Assembly (NCBI GenBank): GCA_023653785.1
Contig: JAMKCH010019789.1
Location: 1 to 64,000, forward strand
Length of the DNA: 64,000 bases
DNA from: Ophioderma brevispina
Taxonomy: Eukaryota; Echinodermata; Ophiuroidea; Amphilepidida; Ophiodermatidae
Direction of reading: 5' to 3'
Both the position numbers and the translations under genes were made by a program. Numbering within the stretch: the first letter of the stretch is position 1; the number at the start of each line of letters is the position of its first letter. This document shows, one piece after another, positions 53,443-64,000 of the stretch. The notes under the pieces are model-generated. The model was given only the letters and a program-made list of their open reading frames with translations. It was not told the DNA's origin and made no database searches.

Positions 53443-55317
53443 TGCATACACAGAAATCTGCACACCCTTAATAACAGTAATCTTTGAATAAAACGTTTAT
53501 TAGATGGCCAGCTATTATTTTTACAATTACTAACACCTTGCATTAACTCCCTACCAGTGGTTTGCTTGATTGGGTAATGCGTCCTATGCCTCCAAGAGCA
53601 CAGAAGGCTTGTTTTAATTATTGTGCTCGGGCTGTGTAGTCCATTTTTCTTTCCCGAACTATATTTTTGCCTTGTTTTTTTTTTTACTCGGTACCTCAAT
53701 ATATATGAAATGGTAGCTATCTCTTACTGATGAAACTGTTTGAAAATTGAGAACCTTCTGCTTTAAAATGAATAGAATACCTTCACCGTTAAATCTTATT
53801 ACATAAAACGCAACGATAACATAATAATAGAAAATCCATTACAATTTGTGAATATAAGTGTTGGCCTTGCCTTCAATTCTGACATTTTGAGGTACCACAA
53901 TAATGATGTTTTGCATTCGCAAAAAATTGAGATATTATTAGGATATAAATTGTCTCCTAATCATATTTAGACACATATTGAAAACTTTATTGTGGCCTCT
54001 CCTTCGTTTGATTTATGTCATTTGAAATATTCTGTATATTCAAAAAAAGGTTACTATTTATTTATAATATCTGTAAATATAGTGTATCATTATTAATATA
54101 TTGGCTTGAATGAAAATGCTAATAAAAAGTGTTTATTTTAACACATAATGACTTCTTAGGTTTCTTTGTTACTGAAATAAAGTTATGAGCTAGTTTGCAC
54201 ATAATGGAAAGTACATGTACACATAATGGAATGTATGGCAATTGAGAAGTCGCGAATCCGCCGACATCTAGTGGACATCACAGCTGATATACACTTAAAC
54301 ATGTAAAACGATTATAATGTAATTGACCTTGCAGAGATTTTACAAACTGATAATTACATAATTACTGACTTTCAATGTTTTTCGCGATCGTCCTTAAGTG
54401 TTATACTACGTAGTGGGAGCTAACAAAAGGTAAGTGGTCATTTTGAGAGTGTTTTTGGTTTTTAATGCTTTAAAGGAACCGACCCGACACGTTGAAAGGC
54501 CCGTTAGCGAAATGAAAAACCGATAAATAGTTTTACTTGCAATTATTTTGTCCTCAGCAATCACTGTAAAAGAGCTACCGTTGTTCATGCAAAATGAAAT
54601 GTTATCCTTCAAATATTTATATATCTTCCATTGAATAAAGAAATGCAATTATTCTTTAATCTCTATAATCGTTTCCTTGGGATTAATGGCCATAGAAATA
54701 GACAAAATAAATAGCATTTAAAATTTAAATTACAAACATAATAATATAATGTCAAATATCAAATAATAAAATCAATTTAATTCATCATTTATTGTGAATG
54801 AAAAAATGTTCCTTGCAACACATCAAAGATAATAAGTTCAACAAGTAAAAACATCCAGTTTTCCTGTATACGTATTTCAAGGAATTATTCCTTTCATTGG
54901 CGGATAATTGCTGATGATTAGCAAGTTAATCCTTATCAAATGGAATACAAATCCAAGTCCCTTAAAAGGGTACGTGACGGGAACTACCTAGAATTTATCA
55001 TTCTCTTTTAGCAATACAGGCCGCCATGTGCGTCCAGACATTGCTACTCTCTATATTTTTATATGTTATTTCTTCACGAAAGCTACACCAAGAAATTTAC
55101 CACAATCACCATATTATGTGATATACACTTGAATTAAAAGAGACTATTCATAATCAGTAGAATACAGGGTTTCTTTCGTCTTTTACACAAAATCAGATTT
55201 GTGAATAACCTTTAAAATCTAACCCTTTCATATTTGATTTGAACTAATATCATATTGAAATCTTGTTTGTTTGTTTGTTCGTATCCACAAGTCATTGGTA
55301 ATGGCTTTGTGGTGGTG
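53443..55317. other. No gene recognised
   Basis: AT-rich; no supported feature. Confidence 0.5.
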
Positions 55318-55777
55318 TCAGGATTTGTTCAGCTAGTGTGCTGATCCGGGGCCGCGTGTATCCATGATACGGACGCTCCTAACATGGCCCGCTATTTGAG
55401 GCTGGGGCGGATTGGGAACAGTCAGGGGTTTACACCCTACTCTTATTCGACACTGACTGCGATGTACATGTACTGTTGTGACTCTCTGTACACGGGACCG
55501 ACGGCTTAACGTCCCCTCCGAAGGACGGGGTGCTTTCATGATCCATTTGCCCAATTCCAAGTGAACCATGGAGGAGAGCGGTATTCTGTATTTGATCAAT
55601 ATTTGGTATTTGGTATACAGATCAAATCCAGAATTGATAGTACCCGAATAAATCCCAGCAAGTGCCACGCCCCCACCGGGATTCGAACCCGGGAATTTTG
55701 ATGGTAAATTTGCGCCAGAGGCAAGCACCCTAACCGCTAGGCCACGCTCTCCCACCCGCTAGGCCACGCTCTCCCTC
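55318..55777 (-). mobile_element. tRNA-derived SINE with duplicated 5' head
   Basis: On the minus strand the head reads GCGTGGCCTAGCGGTTAGGG (A box/D-arm), GTGCTTGCCTCTGGCGC, and CCCGGGTTCGAATCCCGG (B box, perfect T-stem). The body contains GAGGGGACGTTAAGCCGTCG and GGTCCCGTGTACAGAG, a GC-richer block that looks like the conserved central domain of a SINE family. The A-box-containing start (GGGAGAGCGTGGCCTAGCGG) occurs twice in tandem at about 55738-55777. It is not a tRNA gene, since it has a long non-tRNA body and no 3' acceptor pairing. Confidence 0.82.
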
Positions 55778-57675
55778 TATTGAAATCTGACACAGAAGTA
55801 AAGATAAATAATAAAGAACAATTTCACATTCTTGTTTTAGCTACTTAAAAACTATTTTAATATTTTTAATTACGTCTGTCTGTCTGTGACGATGTCTGTC
55901 CATTCTCTTTTGCGGAGGTTGGAGGCCGTAAACTCAAGAAACTTGAGTGGGTGAGTGTAGCTTGGGCCCGGCCGACAAGATCAAGTTCGATTGGTTAGCG
56001 GATGCATGCCCACAAAATGGGTAATAGCGAAAAACTGTTTTCAAACAAGTATAGTCCTCTAAAACGTCAGGTAATCGCGAATCCGGGGGATTGCCTAGTT
56101 AAATATATTGTTTGCCATATATTATAGTTATAAATGCTATATGTTAAGATACAAAATATTGTATAGGGATAATGGGTTTAAAATTGCTTTTGTTGACATT
56201 CTGAAGTGACATTAGAGAACGTCCTCAGTCACTCCAGAGGGAAATAGGACTAAACTGATTTTAAGCAAAGCAATTAAAAACAAAAATCGCGAAATAGCTT
56301 ATCAAGGAAGTTGCTTTATTTTATGAATTTAAAATAGGTAAACATTCATCTTAAAGCAGAGCGAGGGTCGTATAGGGCATAGAAGCAGAAGGGTGTTATT
56401 TTACAAATCAGATTTTACAAAGGTGACGGTGAAGAGACGAAATCGTGTTGAGCGACTAGTGCACTCATCATAATTGAGACGTAAGATGAGCTGAATGAAA
56501 TTAGAGATTGCCAAACGTGATACAGACAGTTTAATAACGTCAAGTAACAGCACATCGACCAGTTTCTTATCGGCAACATCAATCCGCCGGAATTAATTAC
56601 TTGCAAAAGTATATCCCATGGCTTAAGGTGAATGATGAAATTCTGTATACCCTTTGAAAATCACCTTCAAATGTCGTGCTTTTTTTTTAACTTATGAACT
56701 CGATTTACAGCCATTGGTTAAAATGGTCCTGCAGTTGTAGAAAACTTGTTAGCGATGTAATTATGACGGTGTCGTCATATGTGAAATGTTGTGGCCATCA
56801 TTTGATGAGACCATGGCCTCTTTAGGCGTACATGTTCTCTAAAATATTCTGGCGTGGAAGCAGGCGAGGCGATCAGTGCATGCGGCAATCAAGTGAGATC
56901 AAGGAGAACCATCTTCATTACAGAGGGCTCTTGCCGATGTCAGATAAGAGAGCACGCGCGCGTGGTTATTTAGATATCACTACACTGGCGGATCCAGCCT
57001 CCAATAAAAACAGCATATTCGATGCAGTTAATGTTAAAGGTGCAATTGTAGCGTCAAATATAATCCTGGACGACACACTTTGACCTATACTACCTTGAAC
57101 AACCACATACGAAGACAGGACAGGCTGTTCGTGATGCTATAACTCTCCTGCTCAATCCGGACATATTCTTTCATGATTTGATACGAAATCAGCTATGATG
57201 GACCGTTAAATTAGTTGGCGTATAGCGATGATCGGTATTTTCTTATTTTGACTTAATATCTTATTACCACCTAGCGGTGATCATAGTGGCGCTGAACTTG
57301 TTTACCATTTAAATAGCAACTTGTTCGAATAAATCTCCTTCCTTTTCACACACGCACACACATTAAAATACGCACACAAACTATATTATAAAGGGGCGCT
57401 AAATGCCAGAAAAAACTCATAATCACAAATAGATTTAAAATTTGTACCGTGGTTTTATCTTTTAACTAACAGAGTATTAAAATGCCAAAGTCGTGTTTAT
57501 CAAAAATATGTTATTCCCAGAATGCTAAGAGTAGCAGTAAAGAGCTAGATTGCGAACAATAATCTTGCCGATTGGAGCACAGACGGAATACAGCCACGGG
57601 ATGCCGGAACGACTCCAAAATAGCCGCTAAATGTGGAGGTTTGTTATCATTTTCTGTAAATGACTGTATTTCCTG
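55778..57675. other. No gene recognised
   Basis: An 83-codon open frame at 56832-57083 has no recognisable domain. No other feature. Confidence 0.45.
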
Positions 57676-57679
57676 TAGA

Positions 57680-58775
57680 TTTTTAAAGTTACCATCCTCA
57701 GTTATACTTATAGCCACTTCGCTAACTTTCCTCTCAATATGTCGCTGAGGACAGGGGTTTGCCACCAATTTTTGGGAAAAAAGGCAAAGTGCTTCCAATT
57801 TTTAAGCGGTAGGGATGCAATGACGTTACAATTACAGACCAATCTCGATACTCCGTCTTTGTTTCTAAAATACTTGGAAAGAACAACTTTAGGCTCTTTT
57901 AAAGTAAAGATTATCTTGTGCATCAGCAATCTGGCTTTCGAACAGTTCTTGAGTGCCTGTTATACCCTTAGCAATATGAATCTGGGAAGGTGAACGGGTG
58001 CCCCATGTTATTCATCTTAAGAAGGGTTCGACACAGTCGACCACCAAGATTCTGCTCTCTGCGTTGAAAAATGCTGAGGTGAAATGAAGTGGTTGTGTCA
58101 TTATGAGTGGTCACCAACAGGCAACTCAAATCAATGGTCATCTTTCAGAGTTCGCGAATATAGACGTTGGTGTACGGGGTCCATTTATCAATAGCCTTCC
58201 GTCAAGAGTTTCTGTAGTCGGTAATAAAGTAACCATGTAGGTTCGATACTTGATATGTTTAGTTAATTTTTCCCACATGCTATTAGAAGAATGATAGCAA
58301 TTGGTCTCGATCAAATCTCAGTGAGCGAGTCCCACTATCAACCCGGCAAAACGTACTCCAGACCATGGGACCCTGGGTCCTGAACAACCTTAAAGTACTG
58401 ACCAGCGGCAAGCAACGTCACTGAAGGCATTTAAAGCATTTTTAAATTAGTTTCCTTGTCTTATTGTTTTAAGATATTGACGTATGTTATTGTGAGTTTT
58501 TATGTCGTTGTTGTGCTGCTTTATTATTTTGTGTTCACTGTTCTTGTGTGTTTTATAATTTTTACTATTGAAATTCTGTAAATTGATAATATTTTAACCT
58601 CCTGGGTGTCTAGTGACTTTGTTCTGACGATTTGTATATATAATGTGAAATGTATTTTTTAGAATTCAATTCAATGTAATTGTTAGTATTCAAAATTAGA
58701 TTGTTAACAGGGCCCTTATGTTAGGCTACCTGTAAAAAATTGATGCAAACAATAAATAAATAATATTACCTGGGG
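57680..58775 (+). pseudogene. CR1-like LINE, internally deleted, with 3' UTR
   Basis: Plus-strand RT blocks in order: MSLRTGVCHQFLGKKAK (about 57739) and, in shifted frames, KVLPIFK and YSVFVSKILGKNN, like 'KVxPIFKxGDxxxxxNYRPISxLSVxSKIxE'. Then HQQSGFRTVL (about 57920), GFDTVDHQD (about 58028), VGVRGPFINSLPSRV (about 58168, degraded GVPQGSxLGP) and VGNKVTM just where YADD should follow. It then jumps to the C-terminus VPLSTRQNVLQTMGP, KQRxxLKAFKAF (58330-58445). The palm with the catalytic Asp pair is deleted around 58290-58320. The 3' UTR ends CAATAAATAAATAA at about 58752-58766, the usual CR1-type tail. Many shifts; dead. Confidence 0.85.
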
Positions 58776-60771
58776 TCTGTGTGGAACCGGACATGAGATA
58801 ACGTGGAAGGCAGTGTCTTCAAAAATCGGAAAATTCTGAGACGAATCACAAATAATGTGTTTATGCACAGTCATGATTAACGCATCACATCCATGACGAA
58901 CATAATAATGTCAACGGTGTGAATTAAAAGTTATTTTTTTTAGCTATCAAGTCACCTCCTTCTTGCCATTAATTCATTTTATGAGTTTTTTTTTCCGACC
59001 CCCAGTGATATTCCCATCTTACACTGACGTTGTCTCATTCCGCTCCATTACAACCACTCCCCGCTTTTCTCCCGGTAAACATTTAAGTAAACCTCAGGAA
59101 ACACGTTACAATTTATTTAGCGGCTCTTTTGGCGTTCCTGGTCTGTTATTCCTTCTGGAGTTCAATCGGCAACGTGTCGTTAGCTAGCTCGTTTTCAAGG
59201 AATATGGCATTCTAATCAAACGCTTTTGCACTCTTATTAAAGGGGGATGATTGACGATTTTTTCTAGTAAATTTTTCATCGTAATAGAATGTGGCCTTCA
59301 CCCAAAACCCATCTGTAAAGTTTGGGGCTGATATTTCAACGAATCAAACAGAAAATTACACAAAGAATGGGGGGGAAGTGAGAGCGTTAATGGTTCCTTT
59401 GCCATATCAAATGAACCATGAAAGGAGTGGTAATTCTAGTTTTAACCAATATCACTTATATGTACAATTAAATCAGCATTGCGTACCCTTGAATAATCCA
59501 GCATTAGGATTCCCATAGAGTTAGTATGTGTAAAAGTACTCTTGGTCGACCCAAATGTGGGCATTATTTTCTCCTTCATCGCTCATAACATTCGAACCAA
59601 ACATCCTTTGGCCCTAAGATTTCACAGGGTCAATGAGAAAAAAAAATTAGTAGTTTTCTTCTGATACCAAAATTTTGACAACTTCGGTGAGAAATCTGCT
59701 ACTAGCGATCGGGCCATGGCCCTATTATTAATGATAAGAAGTCCTGATACCTGATACTATATATAGGGTATTACAAGTCCTAAGTTACCCCCACAATTTC
59801 TTAAATGAAGATAGAACGCTAGCGGTTTCAACAACTACCCAAATGCAAATGACAGAGGACACTCTTTTGCCCATTTGTAAGGAAAAATTATACGAAATGT
59901 ATCACACTTAACCAACACGCAACTCATTTGAAGGAAAAAAGGCAATAAAAAAGTTACACAGTAAATAGCATTGCTCCAAAGTAAGGGTCACCAATAAAAA
60001 TTTACCAAAATGAAAGTGATATTTTCATTTTTTTTAAAATTTGATATCTGTGTGATTTTATTTATCATAAAGAATGGGTATCTTGAGCATCTTGCCTGAA
60101 CAACACAATTGTCATTTTGGTTGAGCGGTTTCAAGATATGGTCCACCGAAATAATTCGCGCAGCAAAACAGACTTGTCAACGGAGCACATTTTTCTTAGC
60201 CATGGAAATCCCGAATGCCAAATCGAGCAGATCGTGTCCTACCCCCCATACCAGGCGCGATAAGCCAGACCGGTGGTTCGGAGGGGGCCAATTTCCCGGT
60301 AGGTGACAACCAATATTCCCGATAACAAGCAAACATTTCCCGGTCGCAGGGCAAAAGAATCCGAAAAAAAAGGGTGATTTAACATAATTCGTGAGTTCAT
60401 TTATCGATTCGCCTCAAAATAGTGTTTCAGAGGGGCGCTTGCCCCCCTTTGCCCCCCACTGGCTACGCCACTGCCCCTTCCCTGCATGACACAGGCACGA
60501 AGAAAACTGGTATTTAGCCAAACTGCAGATTTGTCATGGGTATTTCTGATGGAATGATAAGACCCCTAAATTGTTTGGCCATCGGGCTTTTCAAAATAAA
60601 TGAATCATAGCATGCATTTGTGCTAAATACCAGTTTCTGTCTTGTAACTCTCTATCATTTGCAAGGCACAATTCGTAACGCTTGGACTGTTATGTTCCAA
60701 CTTTTTATCTCTGGATATTCACGATTATAGACAGCTCAAGTGAATTCTCAATAGCATTTGTTTAAAGTATA
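58776..60771. other. No gene recognised
   Basis: A 75-codon frame at 59291-59518 has no known motif. Confidence 0.5.
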
Positions 60772-62514
60772 CAGGGCGTCACATAAGAAAACTTACAACT
60801 GAAAGAAAGTGGTATTTGGGGGTCGAAACTGGTGTGCTGTTTGACTATAATCATTATTTTACTATAAGTTCGAAACAGTAATCTTTCAATTGACACTTAA
60901 TGCATTTTCCAGTCATGCCTCATTGATTTGAAATGAATGTAAAACTCACTGTGACAGTTGGTGGTGAGATAGTGTGATTTTTGTCTAAAATTAGCAGATG
61001 AACGAGATGTATTGGATGTTTAGTACATACCTGAATTGTGCAGCCAAACCTTCACGGGTCCGTCGCTCTATTTCATACAAAGTCTGCAAGGACGTCGCAT
61101 GTCAGCCACAGCCCCTCTAACCATGGCAGGATCAGCACGTGATAGAGAATTCTCCCTCATGTGAGTGCGGGCCTCGCCAAATTCTTGAAGTTTACGCGGG
61201 CCTGGACTGTTGTAAACTTTGTTCTTCAATACCCCCATGAAAAATTTAAAGCGGTGTCATATTCCCGGGCGGCCATTCCACAGTATGATTCACTCTGCCC
61301 TCAAAAGGTTTCATTGTAGGGCGATTTTTTGACAGTCTGTGGGCGGGTGACACCATCATGTGTCCATCACATAGCCATTTTGTGCCATAGGAAATGCAGT
61401 GTAAGTTTAGGCATAGTGGTTCGTGGTTAATCATCTGGAGATACGCTTGCCCAGTGACATTTCGTTCCGAAAAAGTAAGGCCAATAAGCACTTCAGTGCC
61501 ACACGTAAGCTTATACAGACTGTTTTCTCTCGCTAATATTGTATCAAAGTTGCAAACTTGGAGGGGTTCCCAACTGGTGCATATTTCAATGAAGTTTGTG
61601 GTTGTTAACCTCGGACCTCAAAAATAACCCTGTTCGTCGCAAATCGTGAAATGCTCCAGAAATTTCGCCTCTCTCTGACATCGATCCAATAGCCATGGCC
61701 CCCCACCGTTTTCTTTTTTGAAGTTCATGTGTGGCTAAAGTTTAGGTTCAGTTTATTATTAAGTTTCAGTTCCAGTTTTAAGTGGACGGCGAAATGCGCT
61801 TCTGTATGGATGGAAGTTCAAGTCATTTTTGTCACCGGTTGAAGGATGTGAATGTTGAGAGTCCAAGTCCATTTATTTTGCAGTGGGTTTATTGGATGTT
61901 CTTGTAATGACATAATAAACTGCATTATGTTGTCAGTTCTCACTGTGCGTTCTCTGTGAGAGTGACCCTTGTTCGATTAAGGCTTGTGCCATGATCTCGT
62001 CAGATGGTAGGCTTAGATAGGGATTCCCAGACGAGAAAAGGTTCCCTAAAAGCATCTTGCGTACAATACTTGTAGGCTCTTTGTTTCATCAAATTTTGTC
62101 ACAACGACTCACACTTTGCTAGAAGGTTGTAAGCTGCCACCATGTTGTACTTACATGTGTGGAATGGGAAGTGGTGAAAGCATTTTACCATTGAGAAATC
62201 TTTTACACAACTAACATAACAAATTTAATCTGGCCATAATCTTTGCACCTGTTTGCCAGATAAAGCGGGCAGTAAGCCTTCCCCATACTACACAACCAAC
62301 TTTAATTTACAAGTTGAGTTTTGACATGCATGCCTTGTAACAAAGCAATGGTGTTCAATGAGAATGACTTCGAAATTGACATTATCTAAGGGTCCTTTGA
62401 AGCTTCCTGTTTCCTTTTATAGTACAACTCATTATATAGTTCAGACAACAACACAGCTTTCGCCAAATTAATCATTGTTTCTTTAAGGATTAAGATTTTT
62501 TCTGGGACGCCCTC
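60772..62514 (-). mobile_element. mariner-type transposon relic
   Basis: The left end CAGGGCGTCACATAAGAAAA and the right end TTTTTTCTGGGACGCCCTC are imperfect inverted repeats flanked by TA (60770-71, 62515-16). The transposase relic is on the minus strand inside. The length, 1.74 kb, is that of a near-complete element. The ends differ from the 17.9-kb mariner (GGGCGTC against GGGTGTC), so it is a different family. Confidence 0.78.
61030..61700 (-). pseudogene. mariner transposase relic, catalytic and C-terminal part
   Basis: Minus strand. HFTICDEQGYF (about 61650), where the family has 'xILFSDEATF' with the first catalytic Asp. Then LTTTNFIEICTSWEP ('VNRHNxxxWxxxNP'), CGTEVLIGLTFSERNVTGQA and YLQMI ('CGIxxxxxIGPxFFxGxVTGxxYLxML'), LCDGHMMVSPAH ('xQDGAPxHxxxxVR', second Asp), VEWPPGNMTPL ('IEWPPRSPDLTPxDFFLWG', third Asp lost), then NFFMGVLKNKVYNS ('DFFLWGxLKxxVY'). 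All three catalytic blocks are in order. Several frameshifts and the damaged third block make it inactive. N-terminal HTHs are not readable. Confidence 0.82.
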
Positions 62515-62516
62515 TA

Positions 62517-63054
62517 AGAATAAATCAAAGGTAAGATGCTTATGATGTAACTGGTGTGGACCAGCTGTATCGAACGTCTATGACATCAATATTGTGTTCA
62601 TCCGATTTCGAATCAGTGGTTTTTATTTGGACTAAATTGATGTCAAATTTAAAAACTAGTGTCTGTAAATGAAAATACAACTATTTTATTATAATAAAGT
62701 ATATACAACGTATAATAATTAATAATAATAATTCATTTTACGTATGAGTTTCTGTCGTAACAAAATCTCGAACTTAAATTCAGATTCCTTTTGTTATCCT
62801 AAACGGATTATTAAAGCGCATACCAGGAAGGCGTTATGACACGAGATTTCGCGCAGCGCCAGTGAGTGAATAACATAACAAAAGCCAATTCCCCCTAACT
62901 ACGTACATAAGATAAGTAATAGTATACATCAATGTACAAGTATTGAATGCCTAAGAGTGTGAGTTTGACTTTGTCGATTAAATGGACATCAAATGTCCCC
63001 GAATGATATTTTTACTAGTACACGAATATACGCAGTCAAATATTTGTTTTGTTA
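62517..63054. other. No gene recognised
   Basis: AT-rich spacer. Confidence 0.5.
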
Positions 63055-63235
63055 TGATATGATAATCATGCGCAGCTCCTATGGCGTTCGTTAAAATAAC
63101 AAGCTTGAACGCTTCATGACTTGGTTAACTTACCTCGAGCGGCATTGCCGCGAGCCGGGAAAGTTAAACCAAGCAGCAAGCGCGAAAGCCTGTTATTTAG
63201 TCACGAACGCCATCATAGCGAATTGATTATATATA
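63055..63235. mobile_element. Hairpin MITE, near-perfect palindrome
   Basis: Bases 63081-63213 fold on themselves: ATGGCGTTCGT with its complement ACGAACGCCAT, AATAACA with TGTTATT, CTTGGTTAACTT with AAGTTAAACCAAG (one bulge), and CTCGAGCGGCA with TGCCGCGAG at the tip (63140-63150). Looser pairing extends to about 63055 and 63235. It has no ORF and is GC-richer than its flanks. Confidence 0.72.
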
Positions 63236-64000
63236 TACACTTAGAGTATGATATATTAATAACATTTTAAAACATTTTTTTGGTTAAAACATGCTAAAAT
63301 TGGATTGATAATGAAATAAATTTGTCGCAATTTAAATTTAACACATTTAAAAACACTTTGTCCTTGTCACCATCCAGTGACGAGCGTTACCAACCAAATG
63401 GGTTATATTGATTGCTCTGGCCATTAACCTTCCAGTAACTCGATGGTTGATTGATCAGTGCTTTTCTTAATACGAAGCAAAGAATGACGAGTGTTTTGGT
63501 TTATCCTTGGGCAGGATGAATGAAAGACAAATTCAACCAAGCTATACGGAATTAAAGACTATAACCCTATTCTCCCTAAACACTACGCTGATGTAGTATA
63601 TTTCTAAATATCTTTATGTGTATCGGGTGATGTCGACATTTGTGGAAACAGCATTTGACTTCAAATGACAAGGACGGCGTAGGATGGGGAGCTTCTGCAA
63701 TTTTGATTCAAGAGGTTAAACTGACTTGGTACCCTTTTTTTTGGGGGGGGGGGAGGGTGAGGGACCTTCTATATTCAACCAGTGTTTGGTCAGATCACCA
63801 TAAAATTTTCTTGGGGTAGGTTTCTGTTGTTTGTTTTCATTTTTGTCTTCTTGCAATTACCCTTAAGGAATGCCGTTCGCCTACCCAAATATTTGAAATC
63901 AGGATGAAAATAAATTTGAATATCTGAATTATATCATATATTTGCTGCTGTAAAAATAATAAATTGTGTCATGTCTATTTATGAGAAAAATGTTTCATGT
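63236..64000. other. No gene recognised; G-run at about 63743-63757
   Basis: AT-rich with one poly-T/poly-G junction at 63729-63757. Confidence 0.5.

Noticed and set aside
55333..55755. 140-codon minus-strand frame as a protein
   Set aside because: It coincides entirely with the tRNA-derived SINE, whose GC-richer body keeps frames open.
56832..57083. 83-codon frame as a possible exon
   Set aside because: No domain, no clear splice-site pair with neighbouring coding sequence, no homologous copy in the window.

Overview
The window reads as repeat-rich, AT-rich, non-coding DNA from a metazoan nuclear genome. I found no bacterial-type gene organisation, no rRNA, no CRISPR array and no convincing host exon. 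Recognisable coding matter is relics of transposable elements: an L1/Tx1-type LINE, several CR1/L2-like LINE 3' ends, a Penelope-like element with a GIY-YIG endonuclease, Tc1 and mariner transposases, and tRNA-derived SINEs. With the many long-foldback elements, this mix fits a marine invertebrate, perhaps an echinoderm, hemichordate, other basal deuterostome or a lophotrochozoan. The sequence alone does not let me choose.

Layout. 0-1 kb: Tc1 transposase relic. 1.7-2.5 kb: 0.86-kb inverted repeat. 2.5-7.2 kb: featureless. 7.2-13.3 kb: degenerate repeats rich in ATGGC[N]GCC-like motifs, with a transposase N-terminal fragment (8.3-8.7), a CR1-like LINE end (9.5-10.0) and a hairpin MITE (10.3-10.4). 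14.5 kb: LINE end. 16.3-17.1 kb: foldback. 17.9-19.6 kb: mariner with long TIRs. 21.4-23.5 kb: LINE piece followed by two adjacent foldbacks. 24-25.6 kb: SINE head, tandem repeats and nuclear-receptor-like DR1 sites. 29.3-36.4 kb: a dense block holding an L2/CR1-like LINE end, a foldback, an L1/Tx1 LINE (minus strand, broken by a SINE and a foldback fragment) and a Penelope relic. 36.8-42.7 kb: a mariner MITE, one copy of a TATA-flanked DNA transposon, and then a nested structure in which a foldback was hit by the same transposon, which was itself hit by a P-like element holding another inverted repeat, plus two MITEs. 44.4-50.1 kb: MITEs, a LINE RT fragment, and a 242-bp tRNA-like repeat present twice. 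55.3-55.8 kb: tRNA SINE. 57.7-58.8 kb: internally deleted CR1-like LINE. 60.8-62.5 kb: mariner relic. 63.1-63.2 kb: near-perfect hairpin.

How the parts relate. Nothing here forms an operon or pathway. The genes are decayed parasites and the useful information is insertion order. The most distinctive material is (i) a family of foldback elements of about 0.85 kb with a shared internal hallmark, (ii) a pair of TATA-flanked transposons, one of which still carries the N-terminal exon of an unfamiliar transposase-like protein that also occurs at 8.3 kb, and (iii) an element with a perfect 35-bp TIR resembling P-element ends. Family assignments are from reading and remembered family motifs; no search was run.
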